Shown piece by piece: positions 47,901-55,510 of a stretch of 64,000 bases of DNA. Location of the stretch: assembly GCA_003342895.1 (NCBI GenBank), contig PTFA01000277.1:491288-555287 (forward strand), in the 5' to 3' direction. The translations under genes were made by a program, and so were the position numbers. Below the pieces are notes generated by a model. That model ran no database searches. It was not told where the DNA came from and saw nothing but the letters and a program-made list of their open reading frames with translations. The DNA comes from Casuarius casuarius. Taxonomy: Eukaryota > Chordata > Aves > Casuariiformes > Casuariidae. Positions within the stretch are counted from its first letter, which is position 1. Each line of letters opens with the position of its first letter.

Positions 47901-49083
47901 ACAGTTCTCTAAAATTCAAAGACGACAATGTGCCCCAGAATGTGTTGTCTTAAAATACAGGCAATCTTTTGTATGATTTAAAGAAAGTAGTTGTTTTTCT
48001 TAATCGATTTTGATAACCAAGATCAAAGGACTTCTGCTACAAATTACTGGAACATGTACATCAAAACGTCTGAGAAGGGTAAGGCATACACCTAATGGTA
48101 CAGAAATACAAAATGGCAAGTGCAGAATACGTTTACCTGACTTCTGGTGCTGGGATTCCTACCACAATGCAGTCCAATTGCACTTTGGTTCCTTCAGGAA
48201 CTTCCCTGCTCTTCAGTTTTTGAGTAAAGCGTGGTGGTTGTCCGATGGGCTCATCAGAATATACAGATGCAGATTCTGACTCTGTTTTTAACTCTGCACC
48301 TGCTAATTGATTGATAGATTCCAAGTTTGCCATCTGTTCATCATCTATTTTTTCAAATGTTTTCTCTGGTTTATTTTCCAAGTCTTGAGGTATTGGAATG
48401 GAAAGTCTTTCTCTGTTTTCTGATGCACTAGAGAAGCTGGAGCTACCTTTTTGAGCAGGCTTATTCTTAGAATCAGTTTTGCTCCGGTAGTTTTTGCATG
48501 TTCGGGGTCTTATTCTTTCTGAGTTGTGAGCTTTGAAAAGTGACGAGAGCTCTTCAATAAAATCGGCTGCCTTGTTTAGGAATTGCTTTTTCGATTCCGA
48601 TTCAGAAGGAAGCTGTTGTTTCTTCAGATCTTGAGAGCTCCCTTTGGAGCCCTTTGTATCTCTGACATGGTCCTGAGAAAAGTTGGAGTGCAGGCCGTTG
48701 TCTGATGTTTTCAAAGCTGTAGACTGGGCCATTTGTTTGTTTGAAACTGTTTTTCCTGTGTTTTTCAGCAGATCAGAGGGATGATGTGAATGTGTCTGAA
48801 GCTCATCCCGTTTAGTTTCAAGTGGGTTCTGATCAATAGCTTGTCTTGCGAGGTTTACACTTTGATCTAACTCTTCTTGGCTCAAAAAGGCAGAGAGATC
48901 TGGAAGGTCATCTTGGGCAGCTACCTCATCTGAATCACCAGAAGTGTTGCCATAATGGAAATTATGTGAGGCTGGTTCTGATCTACTTCTTTCTCTGTTC
49001 CCTTGGTGTTTAGTTTCAGCTAAATAACTTTCTCTCAGAAGTTGAGATATTGAAGTAGAGGATTCTAAACTGTCGTCTTGCAT
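1837..49083 (-). CDS. MYPN: Myopalladin gene, 18 coding exons, 3'-partial
   Basis: Whole-gene entry; exons are listed separately. Myopalladin is a sarcomeric scaffold. In the known family its N-terminal part binds the ankyrin-repeat protein CARP/ANKRD1, its proline-rich part binds the SH3 domains of nebulin/nebulette, and its C-terminal Ig domains bind alpha-actinin at the Z-disc. Joined exons give 3,883 coding bases, about 1,294 residues, with no internal stop. Seen in order: acidic/Ser-rich N-terminus (1-282), Ig1 (about 283-373), linker, Ig2 (460-557), Pro/Ser/Gln-rich linker (560-930), acidic segment, Ig3 (975-1065), Ig4 (1103-1193), Ig5 (1201-1292). Human MYPN is 1,320 residues with the same five I-set domains. 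The paralogue palladin is excluded because the N-terminus, the linkers and Ig5 match MYPN much better. The final exon is outside the window. Introns split the Ig folds at conserved positions. Only one ambiguous base (32,039) falls in coding sequence, and it is silent. Confidence 0.96.
1971..4229 (-). other. MYPN intron, coding exons 17-18
   Basis: 2.26 kb, AT-rich. It holds a poly-A run with a GAA repeat (3,596-3,628) and otherwise nothing recognised. The open frames on the + strand here have no family resemblance. Confidence 0.85.
3596..3628. repeat. Poly-A run followed by (GAA)n
   Basis: About 20 consecutive A followed by four GAA-type units. Read on the transcribed strand this is a long pyrimidine tract (CTT units then poly-T) inside an intron. 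It could be the decayed tail of a retroposon, but no body was recognised next to it. Confidence 0.9.
4230..4395 (-). CDS. MYPN: MYPN coding exon 17: start of Ig5
   Basis: 166 nt, codons 1195-1249. The acceptor is tttttttcag and the donor is ATGAG|GTACTG. It encodes the inter-domain linker AKEVKRAP and the first half of Ig5: EKLQNCGVPEGYPVRLEC with the B-strand Cys, GMPPP in the B-C turn, then FYWKKDNE with the core Trp. In the known family the C-terminal Ig4-Ig5 region binds alpha-actinin. The frame joins smoothly to exons 16 and 18. Confidence 0.97.
4396..5142 (-). other. MYPN intron, coding exons 16-17
   Basis: 747 bp separating the Ig4 and Ig5 exons. No repeat or gene recognised. A 114-residue minus frame seen here is exon 17 extended by readthrough into flanking introns. 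Confidence 0.88.
5143..5350 (-). CDS. MYPN: MYPN coding exon 16: main part of Ig4
   Basis: 208 nt, codons 1126-1194. It encodes VSGLPTPDLTWLLNGKPVLP, with the core Trp of strand C, and later DAGTYTCLATNKTGQNSF with the F-strand Cys. The donor is GTAG|GTAAGA. The acceptor is tctgttag, and the first six exon bases are GTGAGT, so the exon opens with a sequence identical to a strong 5' splice site (see findings). The start is fixed because Val-Ser-Gly directly follows DCK of the previous exon, as in human MYPN. Confidence 0.97.
5351..6902 (-). other. MYPN intron, coding exons 15-16
   Basis: 1.55 kb, AT-rich. Nothing recognised. The overlapping + and - open frames at 6,499-6,780 show no protein family signature. 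Confidence 0.85.
6903..7029 (-). CDS. MYPN: MYPN coding exon 15: linker and start of Ig4
   Basis: 127 nt, codons 1083-1125. The acceptor is tgttgcag and the donor is TGTAAG|GTATTA. It encodes a basic/acidic linker (RTRSRVPEGDKEAVQERFF) and then the A-A'-B strands of Ig4, PYFLQAPGDMVAHEGRLC and RLDCK with the B-strand Cys. The Ig4 fold is interrupted right after this Cys. Very close to human MYPN. Confidence 0.97.
7030..7550 (-). other. MYPN intron, coding exons 14-15
   Basis: 521 bp. Its only notable content is a short MIR-like stretch near 7,421-7,475, listed separately. Confidence 0.85.
7421..7475 (+). repeat. MIR/CORE-SINE-like fragment
   Basis: Reads like the MIR consensus segment 'attatccccattttacag' followed by 'gaactgaggcacagag' with substitutions: here tatttccattttacacttg, then gaactgaagtacagag. 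This match is from memory and very diverged. Confidence 0.45.
7551..7630 (-). CDS. MYPN: MYPN coding exon 14: end of Ig3 and linker
   Basis: 80 nt, codons 1057-1082. The acceptor is gatttgcag and the donor is CACAG|GTAAAA. It encodes GRISCSGHLMVQ, the G strand closing Ig3, then a basic Ig3-Ig4 linker (TIPVRGRISTIQSHR). The linker is slightly shorter and more diverged than the human one. Confidence 0.95.
7631..9480 (-). other. MYPN intron, coding exons 13-14
   Basis: 1.85 kb. It contains a CR1-like fragment near 9,345-9,425. Otherwise nothing recognised. Confidence 0.85.
9345..9425 (+). repeat. CR1-like LINE 3'-end fragment
   Basis: The segment around 'gactaggtggactgatctgtgtg' resembles a diverged form of a repeat tail common in sauropsid genomes ('ctagatggacc...ggtctg'). 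A second, opposite-orientation copy seems to lie at 40,525-40,800. Assigned from memory, so the family name is tentative. Confidence 0.4.
9481..9630 (-). CDS. MYPN: MYPN coding exon 13: second half of Ig3
   Basis: 150 nt, codons 1007-1056, phase 0 at both ends. The acceptor is attgatacag and the donor is CCACAA|GTAAGG. It encodes VYWFKDGKQISKKN (core Trp), then DGTCSLHIGATT and DDDGNYTIMAANPQ, the F-strand signature shared with palladin and myotilin. As in those relatives, the F-strand Cys is replaced (YTIMA). Confidence 0.97.
9631..10167 (-). other. MYPN intron, coding exons 12-13
   Basis: 537 bp separating the two halves of Ig3. Nothing recognised. Confidence 0.88.
10168..10389 (-). CDS. 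MYPN: MYPN coding exon 12: acidic segment and start of Ig3
   Basis: 222 nt, codons 933-1006, phase 0 at both ends. The acceptor is cattctgcag and the donor is CCCAAG|GTAGGT. It begins EYKISSFEQRLMNEIEFRLE, a charged helical-looking segment, then an acidic patch (VDESDDEVQHEE), then Ig3 from IAPIFDKRLKHFRVMEG, with the B-strand Cys in TFTCKIVG. Nearly identical to human MYPN, which marks it as one of the most constrained parts of the protein. Confidence 0.97.
16105..16129. repeat. (TACA)n microsatellite
   Basis: About six tandem TACA/CATA units, flanked by short TATA stretches. Confidence 0.9.
17461..17515 (+). repeat. MIR/CORE-SINE-like fragment
   Basis: Reads 'gagaagttgaggcccaaag' then 'aagctaagtgacctgccca'. 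This matches the conserved part of the MIR consensus (gaaactgaggcacagag... taagtgacttgccca) at most positions, as recalled. Confidence 0.55.
22506..22653 (-). CDS. MYPN: MYPN coding exon 11: linker before Ig3
   Basis: 148 nt, codons 883-932. The acceptor is ttttaatag and the donor is CAGCAG|GTAAGA. It encodes STQGLTKKNLKPLTLSTDDS, then a charged stretch (DNKAALLKDLERKLHF) that looks helical, ending SSQQ. It is more diverged from human than the Ig exons, but GLTKKN and the DD..IR motif align. Confidence 0.93.
22654..24348 (-). other. MYPN intron, coding exons 10-11
   Basis: 1.7 kb. The 119-residue minus frame at 23,064-23,423 and its + strand shadow sit in a slightly GC-richer patch but show no family signature. 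Nothing else recognised. Confidence 0.82.
24349..24951 (-). CDS. MYPN: MYPN coding exon 10: Ser/Pro/Gln-rich linker
   Basis: 603 nt, codons 682-882. The acceptor is cgaatgcag and the donor is GTTAC|GTAAGT. It encodes a Gln/Leu-rich start (QLKQLHNQVLLEQQQLHQ, possibly helical), a Ser/Thr-rich low-complexity stretch with tandem FSATS units (residues about 711-726), a poly-Ser run, and a conserved end (SPTSRVQNPVAFLSAVLPSL then NAMGLPR). This is the disordered linker between Ig2 and Ig3 and the fastest-evolving large exon. The ends align clearly with human MYPN; the middle does not. Confidence 0.95.
24820..24864. repeat. 15-bp in-frame coding tandem repeat
   Basis: The unit gaagtagcagaaaat occurs twice exactly (24,820-24,834 and 24,835-24,849), followed by a partly degenerate third copy. 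On the coding strand each unit reads Phe-Ser-Ala-Thr-Ser. The frame is preserved. Confidence 0.95.
24952..27091 (-). other. MYPN intron, coding exons 9-10
   Basis: 2.14 kb, AT-rich, with several ambiguous bases. Local imperfect repeats of 'gtagaagtagag' at about 25,812-25,848. No gene recognised. Confidence 0.85.
27092..27458 (-). CDS. MYPN: MYPN coding exon 9: nebulin-SH3-binding region
   Basis: 367 nt, codons 560-681. The acceptor is caactttag and the donor is AAGCT|GTAAGT. It encodes a variable Ser/Thr start, then PPKPKLEGVLVNHNEPRSSS and KIGLRVHFKLPEDDK, and ends TSPSKEPPPVLAKPKL. The last proline-rich motif (residues about 671-682) corresponds to the region reported to bind the SH3 domains of nebulin and nebulette, so this interaction is probably conserved. 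The stretch before PPKPKLEG is diverged from human. Confidence 0.96.
27459..28206 (-). other. MYPN intron, coding exons 8-9
   Basis: 748 bp. The part next to coding exon 8 (about 27,990-28,155) has clustered CpGs and open frames on both strands without family resemblance. The rest is unremarkable. Confidence 0.83.
28207..28323 (-). CDS. MYPN: MYPN coding exon 8: second half of Ig2
   Basis: 117 nt, codons 521-559, phase 1 at both ends, so skipping would keep the frame. The acceptor is gctttgcag and the donor is AAAG|GTAAGA. It encodes EICTLVIAEVFSEDSGSF, TCTASNKYGTVSS with the F-strand Cys, and AHLTVKG closing Ig2. No stretch of 60 or more open codons marks it; it was found from the sequence and the family pattern. 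Confidence 0.96.
28324..30378 (-). other. MYPN intron, coding exons 7-8
   Basis: 2.06 kb, nothing recognised. Short open frames near 28,388-28,964 and 29,344-29,705 show no family signature. Confidence 0.85.
30379..30402 (-). CDS. MYPN: MYPN coding exon 7: 24-nt microexon in Ig2
   Basis: 24 nt, codons 513-520. The acceptor is cttcccttttag and the donor is CCAG|GTGAGT. It supplies KPRSMAEP, joining RILQK of exon 6 to EEICTLV of exon 8. The same eight residues are present in human MYPN and almost the same in palladin, so the microexon predates the duplication of the two genes. Phase 1 at both ends, so it can be skipped in frame. Confidence 0.95.
30403..31665 (-). other. MYPN intron, coding exons 6-7
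   Basis: 1.26 kb, AT-rich, nothing recognised. Confidence 0.87.
31666..31807 (-). CDS. MYPN: MYPN coding exon 6: first half of Ig2
   Basis: 142 nt, codons 466-512. The acceptor is tctctattag and the donor is CAGAAAA|GTATGT. It encodes MLQDISASEGQLVVFEC (B-strand Cys), VKGAPSPKVEWYREG with the core Trp, and SPDFRILQK. Almost identical to human MYPN. Translation past the donor adds intronic residues in the open frame; the GTATGT site and the fit to KPRSMAEP set the true end. Confidence 0.97.
31808..32014 (-). other. MYPN short intron, coding exons 5-6
   Basis: 207 bp, the shortest intron in the window, AT-rich. No feature beyond its splice sites. Confidence 0.92.
32015..32086 (-). CDS. MYPN: MYPN coding exon 5: entry to Ig2
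   Basis: 72 nt, exactly 24 codons (442-465), phase 0 at both ends. The acceptor is atctacag and the donor is ACAAAG|GTAATT. It encodes GQSPTNYLQGLDGRPLIAAP then VFTK, the A strand of Ig2. The ambiguous base at 32,039 is the third position of a CTN codon, so Leu is read whatever the base. Too short to stand out as an open frame; found by homology with human MYPN. Confidence 0.95.
33002..33043. repeat. Perfect 21-bp tandem duplication
   Basis: The unit atcagcacaattaatcatgca occurs twice, head to tail, with no mismatch. Intronic. Being identical, the duplication is probably recent. Confidence 0.97.
33655..33850. promoter_or_regulatory. Small CpG-rich patch, candidate internal promoter
   Basis: By eye about 18 CpG dinucleotides in about 200 bp, including a run of alternating CG (cggcgcgcgcgg), in otherwise AT-rich intron. 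It lies 127 bp downstream, in the sense of transcription, of coding exon 4 and upstream of the Ig2 exons. Palladin and human MYPN are known to have shorter isoforms made from internal starts, which is why this could be a promoter. It could also be a GC-biased patch with no function. Confidence 0.3.
33977..34124 (-). CDS. MYPN: MYPN coding exon 4: Ig1-Ig2 linker
   Basis: 148 nt, codons 392-441. The acceptor is atatctcacag and the donor is AATCAG|GTATGG. It encodes a low-complexity Ala/Pro/Val-rich linker: TAKPADMSLNAASPAAKAAT, and later a repeated VQPVSVPVQPASIPA pattern. Poorly conserved in residues but matching human MYPN in position, length and composition. Frame continuity with exons 3 and 5 supports it. 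Confidence 0.9.
34125..36199 (-). other. MYPN intron, coding exons 3-4
   Basis: 2.08 kb. Nothing recognised beyond short homopolymer runs. Confidence 0.85.
36200..36251 (-). CDS. MYPN: MYPN coding exon 3: acidic mini-exon after Ig1
   Basis: 52 nt, codons 375-391. The acceptor is tttttttgtag and the donor is GGATTA|GTAAGT. It encodes GVSSSDSEGETIKDEMD, matching the Ser/acidic segment that follows Ig1 in human MYPN (VSSSDSEGD...EEM). Ser residues in an acidic setting resemble casein-kinase-2 sites, which is inference only. Too short to be visible as an open frame. Confidence 0.93.
36252..37838 (-). other. MYPN intron, coding exons 2-3
   Basis: 1.59 kb, AT-rich, nothing recognised. The 98-residue minus frame at 37,076-37,372 has no family signature. 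Confidence 0.85.
37839..38014 (-). CDS. MYPN: MYPN coding exon 2: second half of Ig1
   Basis: 176 nt, codons 316-374. The acceptor is tgccttacag and the donor is GAAG|GTAATG. It encodes WYCEGKELENSPDIQIIQTG (core Trp), EAFEEDTGRYSCFASNIYGT with the F-strand Cys, and STSAEIYIEG closing Ig1. Near-identical to human MYPN. In the known family the region up to Ig1 contains the CARP/ANKRD1 binding site. Confidence 0.97.
40525..40800 (-). repeat. CR1-like LINE fragment
   Basis: The segment 'ggctcagactacaggtctaa' followed by 'cccagcatcctgtctctgag' and later 'gtgtaagaacagagcaa' closely follows a repeat very common in sauropsid genomes (antisense reading of 'ctgggctagatggacc...'). The downstream part to about 40,800 aligns loosely. 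Family assignment is from memory. Confidence 0.5.
43235..43410 (-). repeat. Diverged CR1-like fragment
   Basis: 'cacatagaaacagagctgta' with 'gaaagaggtcat' and, 90 bp on, 'atttctaacctgcac' resembles the antisense CR1 tail (atagaatcatagagttggaa... gaggtcat ... tctaacctg). Heavily decayed. Confidence 0.35.
44935..44963. repeat. (AC)n microsatellite
   Basis: About 14 uninterrupted AC units. Likely polymorphic in length. Confidence 0.98.
47570..47665 (+). repeat. MIR/CORE-SINE-like fragment
   Basis: 'ggtaaaacggaagtgatttt' then 'caaggtcatacaggaattg' and 'gaactggaattgagctgctc' follows the MIR tail (gaaactgaggcacagag... caaggtcacacag... gaattgaacccag) with many substitutions. Confidence 0.5.
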
Positions 49084-49084
49084 G
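48137..49084 (-). CDS. MYPN: MYPN coding exon 1: start codon, N-terminus, start of Ig1
   Basis: 947 coding nt, residues 1-315 plus two bases. The ATG at 49,083-49,081 is chosen because MQDDSLESSTSISQLLRESY matches the human N-terminus. An upstream in-frame ATG at 49,113 lies in the polypyrimidine tract of the acceptor and is intronic. The acceptor (ctgttaacag) is followed by a single base before ATG. Seen: acidic DLPDLSAFLSQEELD (59-73), a conserved helical-looking FLNKAADFIEELSSLFK (168-184), basic KNYRSK segment, then Ig1 from PPRFTQKLKSREVPEG (283 on) with the B-strand Cys in LDCIVVG. The donor is GTCAG|GTAAAC. Ser-rich parts between conserved blocks are diverged from human. Confidence 0.97.
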
Positions 49085-52000
49085 CTGTTAACAGAAAGGA
49101 CAAATAGGAGCACACCTTGTCAATAGCAAATTTGTTGACTGCACAGAATCACAGGCTTCTGAAAAGCAGAACACAACATTTTCAAAGTGCATCTGTGTGC
49201 TATTAACTTGTAAGGATGGCCTTGTTTTACAAAAAGCCTGCTTCTGTACACACTCAGCACCAGATACTATTGCCTTTACTCAGTAAAATCCATTTTTTAT
49301 TACTCTTTACTGTGGGTAGCGTGTATGGCTAAAGCAACTCCAAGTGTAATAATTTGAGCTTTGTTTCAGGTAAAACATCAACAATAGAGGTATTAACTGA
49401 GTTTCAGTGTCAAAATCTTTGTAATTGCTGATGTGTGAGCTAAGAATCAATCTCATTAGATAGATTAAATGCTGGGTATTTCAAGGACTGAAAGTTGTGG
49501 GGGAACGACACTACTTTTAAATTAAATAGATTTAGCTTGAAAGACACTGAGATAATAAGTAAATGAACTCAAAATGCTTTTGAGGAATGAGAGGAGGAAG
49601 GGAAAGGGGACAGAAACTGTCATTCTACAGTGACAATTCTTCTCTTAAAGATATTGCATTATAGGAAACAATAGTGGTGTTCGATGTACTATACCTTCTT
49701 AAATTAAGCATTATTTCTAATGAATTATCTATTTACAGTAAGTAAAGTAGAGAATTATGTCATTATTCAATATGAACATCAGTTGTACTATAGGCCTTTC
49801 AAAATCATTATCTTACGTCATGCTGGTTCTGAAAAAATGTACTACAGATAAGAAGACAGTATTGGAAAGCCCAATTTTAACCTGACTGCCTGATAAGTGA
49901 AGCTAATTCTTCTCGTCTGATACTTAAGTCAGTACATCTGCATGTTATTCTCCCTTTTATCTGCACAAGAGCCAATATGAATGTAGAGGGTTCAGACATC
50001 CTATTAACACAATTATCTTAAGGTGGCTTAATTATGAAGACAAATACTATTCACAGCCTTTCAGAGAGATATTGAAACAAGTAAATGCATGACTGTTAAC
50101 TGAATCTGTCTCTCAGAAGATGCAGTGCACAGTATCTTTTCCTGCTTCATTTATGGCTCTCATAGATGAGCTCTGGCGAATCTTGCTGTGATAGTTTCAA
50201 ATATTACTACACTGAGGTTTTTGATTTGTCCCATTGCAGAAAGTACTGTTTCTGCAGTGGCATCAAGAGAAGGGAGCATGCATGCTCTTGCCTCAGCTAT
50301 TTCCATTCACAGCTTTATGTACTAGCGTAAGCTGCCAGAGAAAGAGAAGGAAAGTAAAAAGGGCATCTCTGATGTGAAAGGCATTCTGCTTTGCTGAAGG
50401 CACAGGTACCCCTGGAGAAAGGCTGGTAAAAAGCAACTGAGGTGGTAATATCTTGTATTGCTGCAGTATTTGCTCCATAAATATGAGTGACAGCTCCTCT
50501 TCCTTATTTTCAAAAATGCAAGCTTCCTTTTGACCTTTTTACATTCTTCTTTGCTGAATGAATATAAAGCTATTATATTCTGATGTGTATTTTGAGACCT
50601 AAATCGCTCTATCCGATGCAGATCCTTCTATCTGGTATTTTATTTTAGTAATATGAAACAAGCAAAATCAGTAAAGATAACAAAGGCATCAATCCAAAAT
50701 TTTGATAAGGTTGTGCCTATAGGAAAAATAACAAATAAAATAGCATAGAAATTGTATGCTTCTAAACACCCAATCTACTTCCCAGTTCAGATTCCAGTGC
50801 TTAAGCACCCCTTGCGTCACTCCTGAAGCTAAGCCAGGGTTCTGCAATACTAATCAAACACTTGATGTTAAATTATCTGGCACAGTGTTTCAGTGAAGCT
50901 GTGGCACATAAGAGAACACTAGTTTGGGAAGCCCACATGAGATACTATTGTAAGCTGTTTTCATGACTGGATAGAAAATGTAATATAATCTCTTAAGAGA
51001 ACAAAGAGGTCTCCCTGAGGCATGAAGTTCCTGCTCTGTAGATACTGCTTTTGCTTGCTCAGCTTTTACTTCTTAAACAGCTGTGCAACCTCACTGAAGC
51101 TGAATGTGTTTAAGGGGTTACGTTACCTTGTTTATGTGCTGATAGCGTACTCAGTGCTGTAAAGGTCACAGCTAAATCTACAGTTTCAACTCTGAAGATC
51201 TTATATACATTCTACCATTAGGAGTTTACAGCCTGAAAGACAAACCTTGCACGTGAATGAACTGCAGCCCTAGAAGATGGCTATAACATAGGGCCAAGTT
51301 GGCTTTAGACTGGGACCCTATGGAGGCTCTTTATATCCTACTTAAAAACTGAGGGGAAGAAGCAGAGCCATAGCTGACTCTTTTCTCTGCACCATGCAGC
51401 TAGCTTAGTCTGAAAAAAGAAAGCAGTGTATGCTTTTTAATGGGAGGTCATAGGAGGTAGAGTCCCTCCCAGAATGTCTCTGGAAGGATGCAACTCCAGT
51501 ACAACCTTGCTGATAAGTGGCTATGGCTAAATGATACCATCTAGCTTTGTGTATCTTTGTGTAGTTTTAGATGCTGCAGAGCATGTCATTATATTTTACA
51601 TGGTTGGAAAGGTATAACTGTTGTATACTAAGGTATAACTATTGTATAATTTGTCTTGCTAGGTTTCTTGATCACTCTTTCTGAAACATTTCAGAATCGC
51701 ACATCTTCATTTCATCTCAACATCTGTAAATGTCATCAGAGCTGAAGAAAGAGGATGCAGATCTTTAGAGAGCACTGAACAGTCTAAAGAGGAAATGTAA
51801 GTAGAGAAATAATANTGTGTGATCAAAACCTGTTGCAGTCAAAAAAAGGTAAAGGACTACTACATTAGTTGTGTTAAGAAGGTTTATGAAATCATCTGAC
51901 TGCGGCTGTTGAAGGTTTCATTTCCCTCTCTGTTTGTAAGATCTTACTTGGATTTCTCATTTAAGAGCCAAGTCTATTTCCACAGGGGTTGTTAACCAAA

Positions 52001-55000
52001 ATGCAGCTTTTCTGCAGACAACCATATTAAAACAACTGTTCAGCATGGGTATTTGGGACTTTGTTCTGGGTCTTGCATGTCTCCTATTCATCTTTTGAAC
52101 AAAGCATTGAAACACAAAAGAAATAATTTCTGCTAATTCCCTCTAATACGAGGAGACTCTCTCAAAGAAGATACATTTGGATTGGCAAAATAGCTGTACA
52201 AGGTTAGTCTGCAAAAAAGTATGGTGCAGAAGCCACTGTGTGATAACGAAAGGAGGAAAATTACATGAAAATTACTGCAAAATGAACAGAAACAGGGTTG
52301 CTTATACTTCATGGAAATATGAAATGCTTGATGAAATGAAAGTAGTCAAATCAAAACTTCCTTGCACTGTTGGTTCATTTTGACTAGCTGTAATACAGTT
52401 GCACAAAGCACCTTCCATTCAGATGACCAGACGAGGTGGCACAGCTATACATGGAAGAGCAAAACCCGTTTGTCTATTACGGTCCCTCTGTAAACATGTG
52501 GGAAGCAAATGGACAAATCTCTGGTTGAGCCCTGTCTCTGCCCCTCTGAGGANAGCTGAGCAGGTGTGAATGGGACAAAACAAGCAGCTTCTCAGCAAAG
52601 GAGCTGGAACAACTTCCTTCCTTCTGTCCGTCCAAGCAGGAGAGCAGAGTGCACCTTCTGGCATGGGGAAGCAAGATACTGGCGAGAATGAATATGATGC
52701 CAAATTCTTAGTCCTTAGACAGCCTGCACTTTTCTTCAGAGCACACTCAGAGTCCAAATGTTGTATCTAACCCTTCTCTATTTTCAGCCTGTGTAGAAGA
52801 TAATTTTTATTCTATTTTTAGAAAGGGAGAAGTTGGGTACTAATCAAATGTAAAACTTAAGGTAGTACTTGGCCACTGAAGTTTTAAAATGTTGTGAATG
52901 ATGTGGTATTTCTAATCAGATGGAAAATGTTGAGTTTCCAGACAACCCAGTTATGAATGAGTCTTGAGAGATGTCCGATTTCTTTTTTTGACTACAAGGA
53001 GTAGTACTCTGCAAGCAGTACAGCGGGCTGATGATTGAGGGAAGCACTGGGTAGGCTGAAGCCATCCAGATTTCACAGTCAGGGGAGAACAATTTTGTTT
53101 CAAATGAGGCCAAGCATGCAGCCAGACAAGGTCTCTGGACTGGATAGCAATAAGGCTGAATTCAATGTATTTTCCAAAATATCTGTTCAAACCTCCTTTC
53201 CAGTGAGCAAAAAAGGTGCTACCAGAGGAACAATTGTGCTGTCCTAGGTTTGATTAATGATAAATANTAATGATAATGATTAATAATAGTTTAGCCTTTA
53301 TATAGCCAAAATTCCTATTTTGGATCCGATCTAAGCTGCAAAACTAAGATCCAGGTTTGAATCCTCTCTTTCTCTTTGCTCGACCTTCTGGATTGCTTAG
53401 ATTGAGGATGTGCAGTTGGCCTAGATATGCCCTCCCTTTAATTTTTTCTGATTGGGACTTTGGAACAAAAGTTCCAAATCTTTGTGGCCTCACCGAGACC
53501 ACCCCACACTCCACCAGTGCATGTTGGGACAAACCTCTGGGAGAGAGGCAGTGTGTGACACACTGCTGTCATCTCATGGAGCAAAAAAAATGTATGCAGT
53601 AATCATGGATATCTCTGAACTCCAGTAAGGACACACTAGACAGGAATCTGTGGTGTCAATGAAAGCACCAAGAATTTTGCAGACTGAAAAATCTCTATCT
53701 TAATGAACCAGTATCAAGGGGGCAAATTGCAAATAGTAGCTCTAAACTAGCGTCATTGAGGACTGAAAATGGGATGACTCCAGCAGTCAACAGTTCTCCG
53801 TTCTTGACTGGTTCATTAGCTACAATACCAAACAACTAATGCATTGAGGGCAACGTTTTTTGCTCTCGCTATCAACCAGGACACTAGCAGCAGCGGCCTT
53901 GGACACCTGTTATTATTGAGCGGCACCAGAAGGTGTCACAAACAAGACTCACTGCACGTACTTCTTCAGGCTGTTGAGCTAGTTTCCATTAGCCAGCTAC
54001 CTGCACAAGCATGCTGTGCCTGCATTTTATTAGCCAAGTAATCTTTAGGATAAAATACACCCAAAGGTAGAATTAGCTTCCACAGTTTGCTTTGGCAATG
54101 ATTTGATCCAAAAATCGTTTTGTGGAAGCTTGCACTGTGTGATGCGGTGTACCCGTTCATTGCCTATAGCCTGAGGCTTGTTAGACTGGTTGCTGAGTCA
54201 GTACCAAAAGAATCTGGGCTCTTCCTAAGAAAACAGCAGTAGTCAAATCTCAGCAGAACTGAAGAGATTCCTGGATATGTCTGAGTGCAGGTCATCTTTT
54301 TTTATTATAAGAGACAGCTTTGAATGCTCGATGCCCTGAAGACAGTTTTTTCAGACAAACACTCCTTCAGTTAACTGTCATAAAGAGGTTAGCTGCAAAT
54401 GAAGCATTTAAACACTTTATTTGTCCTTCAGTTGGATTTAAAAGTGAGTAATTGACTCAATACATGTTGTTCCTGTCTGGCTTTTCAAGCTGCCATAAGT
54501 TTAATGTAAGATTGTTTTCATATGGAACCCTGGCATCAGAACATGGAGCAAAGCTGCTTCTTTTTTGCACAATGGCACCTTTGTGGGCTTTACACACCAA
54601 GGCTCTGGACCTGGATGTCCAGCACCTCTGTTTGGAAATGGGAAAGTCTGGCAAATATTAGAGGCTATATCCTTTTTCAATTATTTACCCATACACTATT
54701 GAACACTAACAGTTGTATGGGTGTTTCAACTGTATGATAACAGCTATGAAAATCAAGCTACGAGATTACAGAAGTGATCTATCTTCTAGACATTTGAAGA
54801 TCACAATCACATTCTTCTGTGCTTGCAGAAATTTGCACGTTGCAGTTGCCATTGTCACCNTTTCTGGTTACTACCTGTTGACATGCTGTAGCTGCTGTAA
54901 GACAGACTTTGAGACTCCAGGCATATGAAAGGTTAGGCTGGAGCAGAGGACTAAGGTTAGCTGTCTTGTGTGTGTTTTGGGGGTGCATGTGTGTGTAAAA

Positions 55001-55451
55001 TATTTTTAATAGCTGTTTTTAGAAAGCTACTTAAAGTGATTTACCTTTCTGTTTTAAACACATTAGTACTTTTGAATTCCATTTCTTGTAATGAATCAGA
55101 AAGTCAGGTTACTGAACTCCCTTTTCTAAGTAGTGTAATTAAATAATGGAATTTAAAAAGGGATCCTCTAAGCCCAGGAGCATAACAGCATCTGATGGAA
55201 ACAAAATTCCTCTAAGAACAAGTAGGCTAAAGGTTATGTCCATGTTTAGGACGTTCTACTTCGTCATATATATTTTTCAGTATAATCTTTTTAATATTCT
55301 AAATATGGTTTGCATTTTCTTTAGTCTCTAATCCATTTTGTAAGTTCCAGACCTTAAAACTGGTCTGGAATAAATAAAAAANTTTGATTGCAAGAGGCTG
55401 GTAGTTGTATCTTTCTCATAGTTATATAATTTTATAAATAGTGAAAAGATG

Positions 55452-55510
55452 GTCTTTTAAGTATCTTCACATATTGAAGATAGCAGTCTTTTAAGTATCT
55501 TCACGTATTG
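55452..55510. repeat. Short direct duplication, 25 bp, 34 bp apart
   Basis: 'gtcttttaagtatcttcaca' plus 'tattg' at 55,452-55,476 recurs from 55,486 with one change (cacgtattg). The nine bases in between are unique. Confidence 0.95.

Larger units (their letters stand above)
38015..48136 (-). other. MYPN 10.1-kb intron, coding exons 1-2
   Basis: Second largest intron. It contains CR1-like fragments (about 40,525-40,800 and 43,235-43,410), an (AC)n microsatellite (44,935-44,963), a MIR-like fragment (about 47,570-47,665) and an AT-rich tract (40,801-40,860). No protein-coding gene recognised. Confidence 0.85.

Noticed and set aside
48010..48279. 89-codon + strand frame
   Set aside because: Antisense shadow of the 3' part of MYPN coding exon 1 plus intron.
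1837..49083. Identification as palladin (PALLD) rather than myopalladin
   Set aside because: The Ig domains are shared, but the N-terminus (MQDDSLES...), the proline-rich linker and the Ig5 sequence follow MYPN, not PALLD.
49084..49113. Ten extra N-terminal residues from an upstream in-frame ATG before MQDD
   Set aside because: The stretch is the polypyrimidine tract and acceptor (tttctgttaacag) of the preceding intron, and family proteins start at MQDD.
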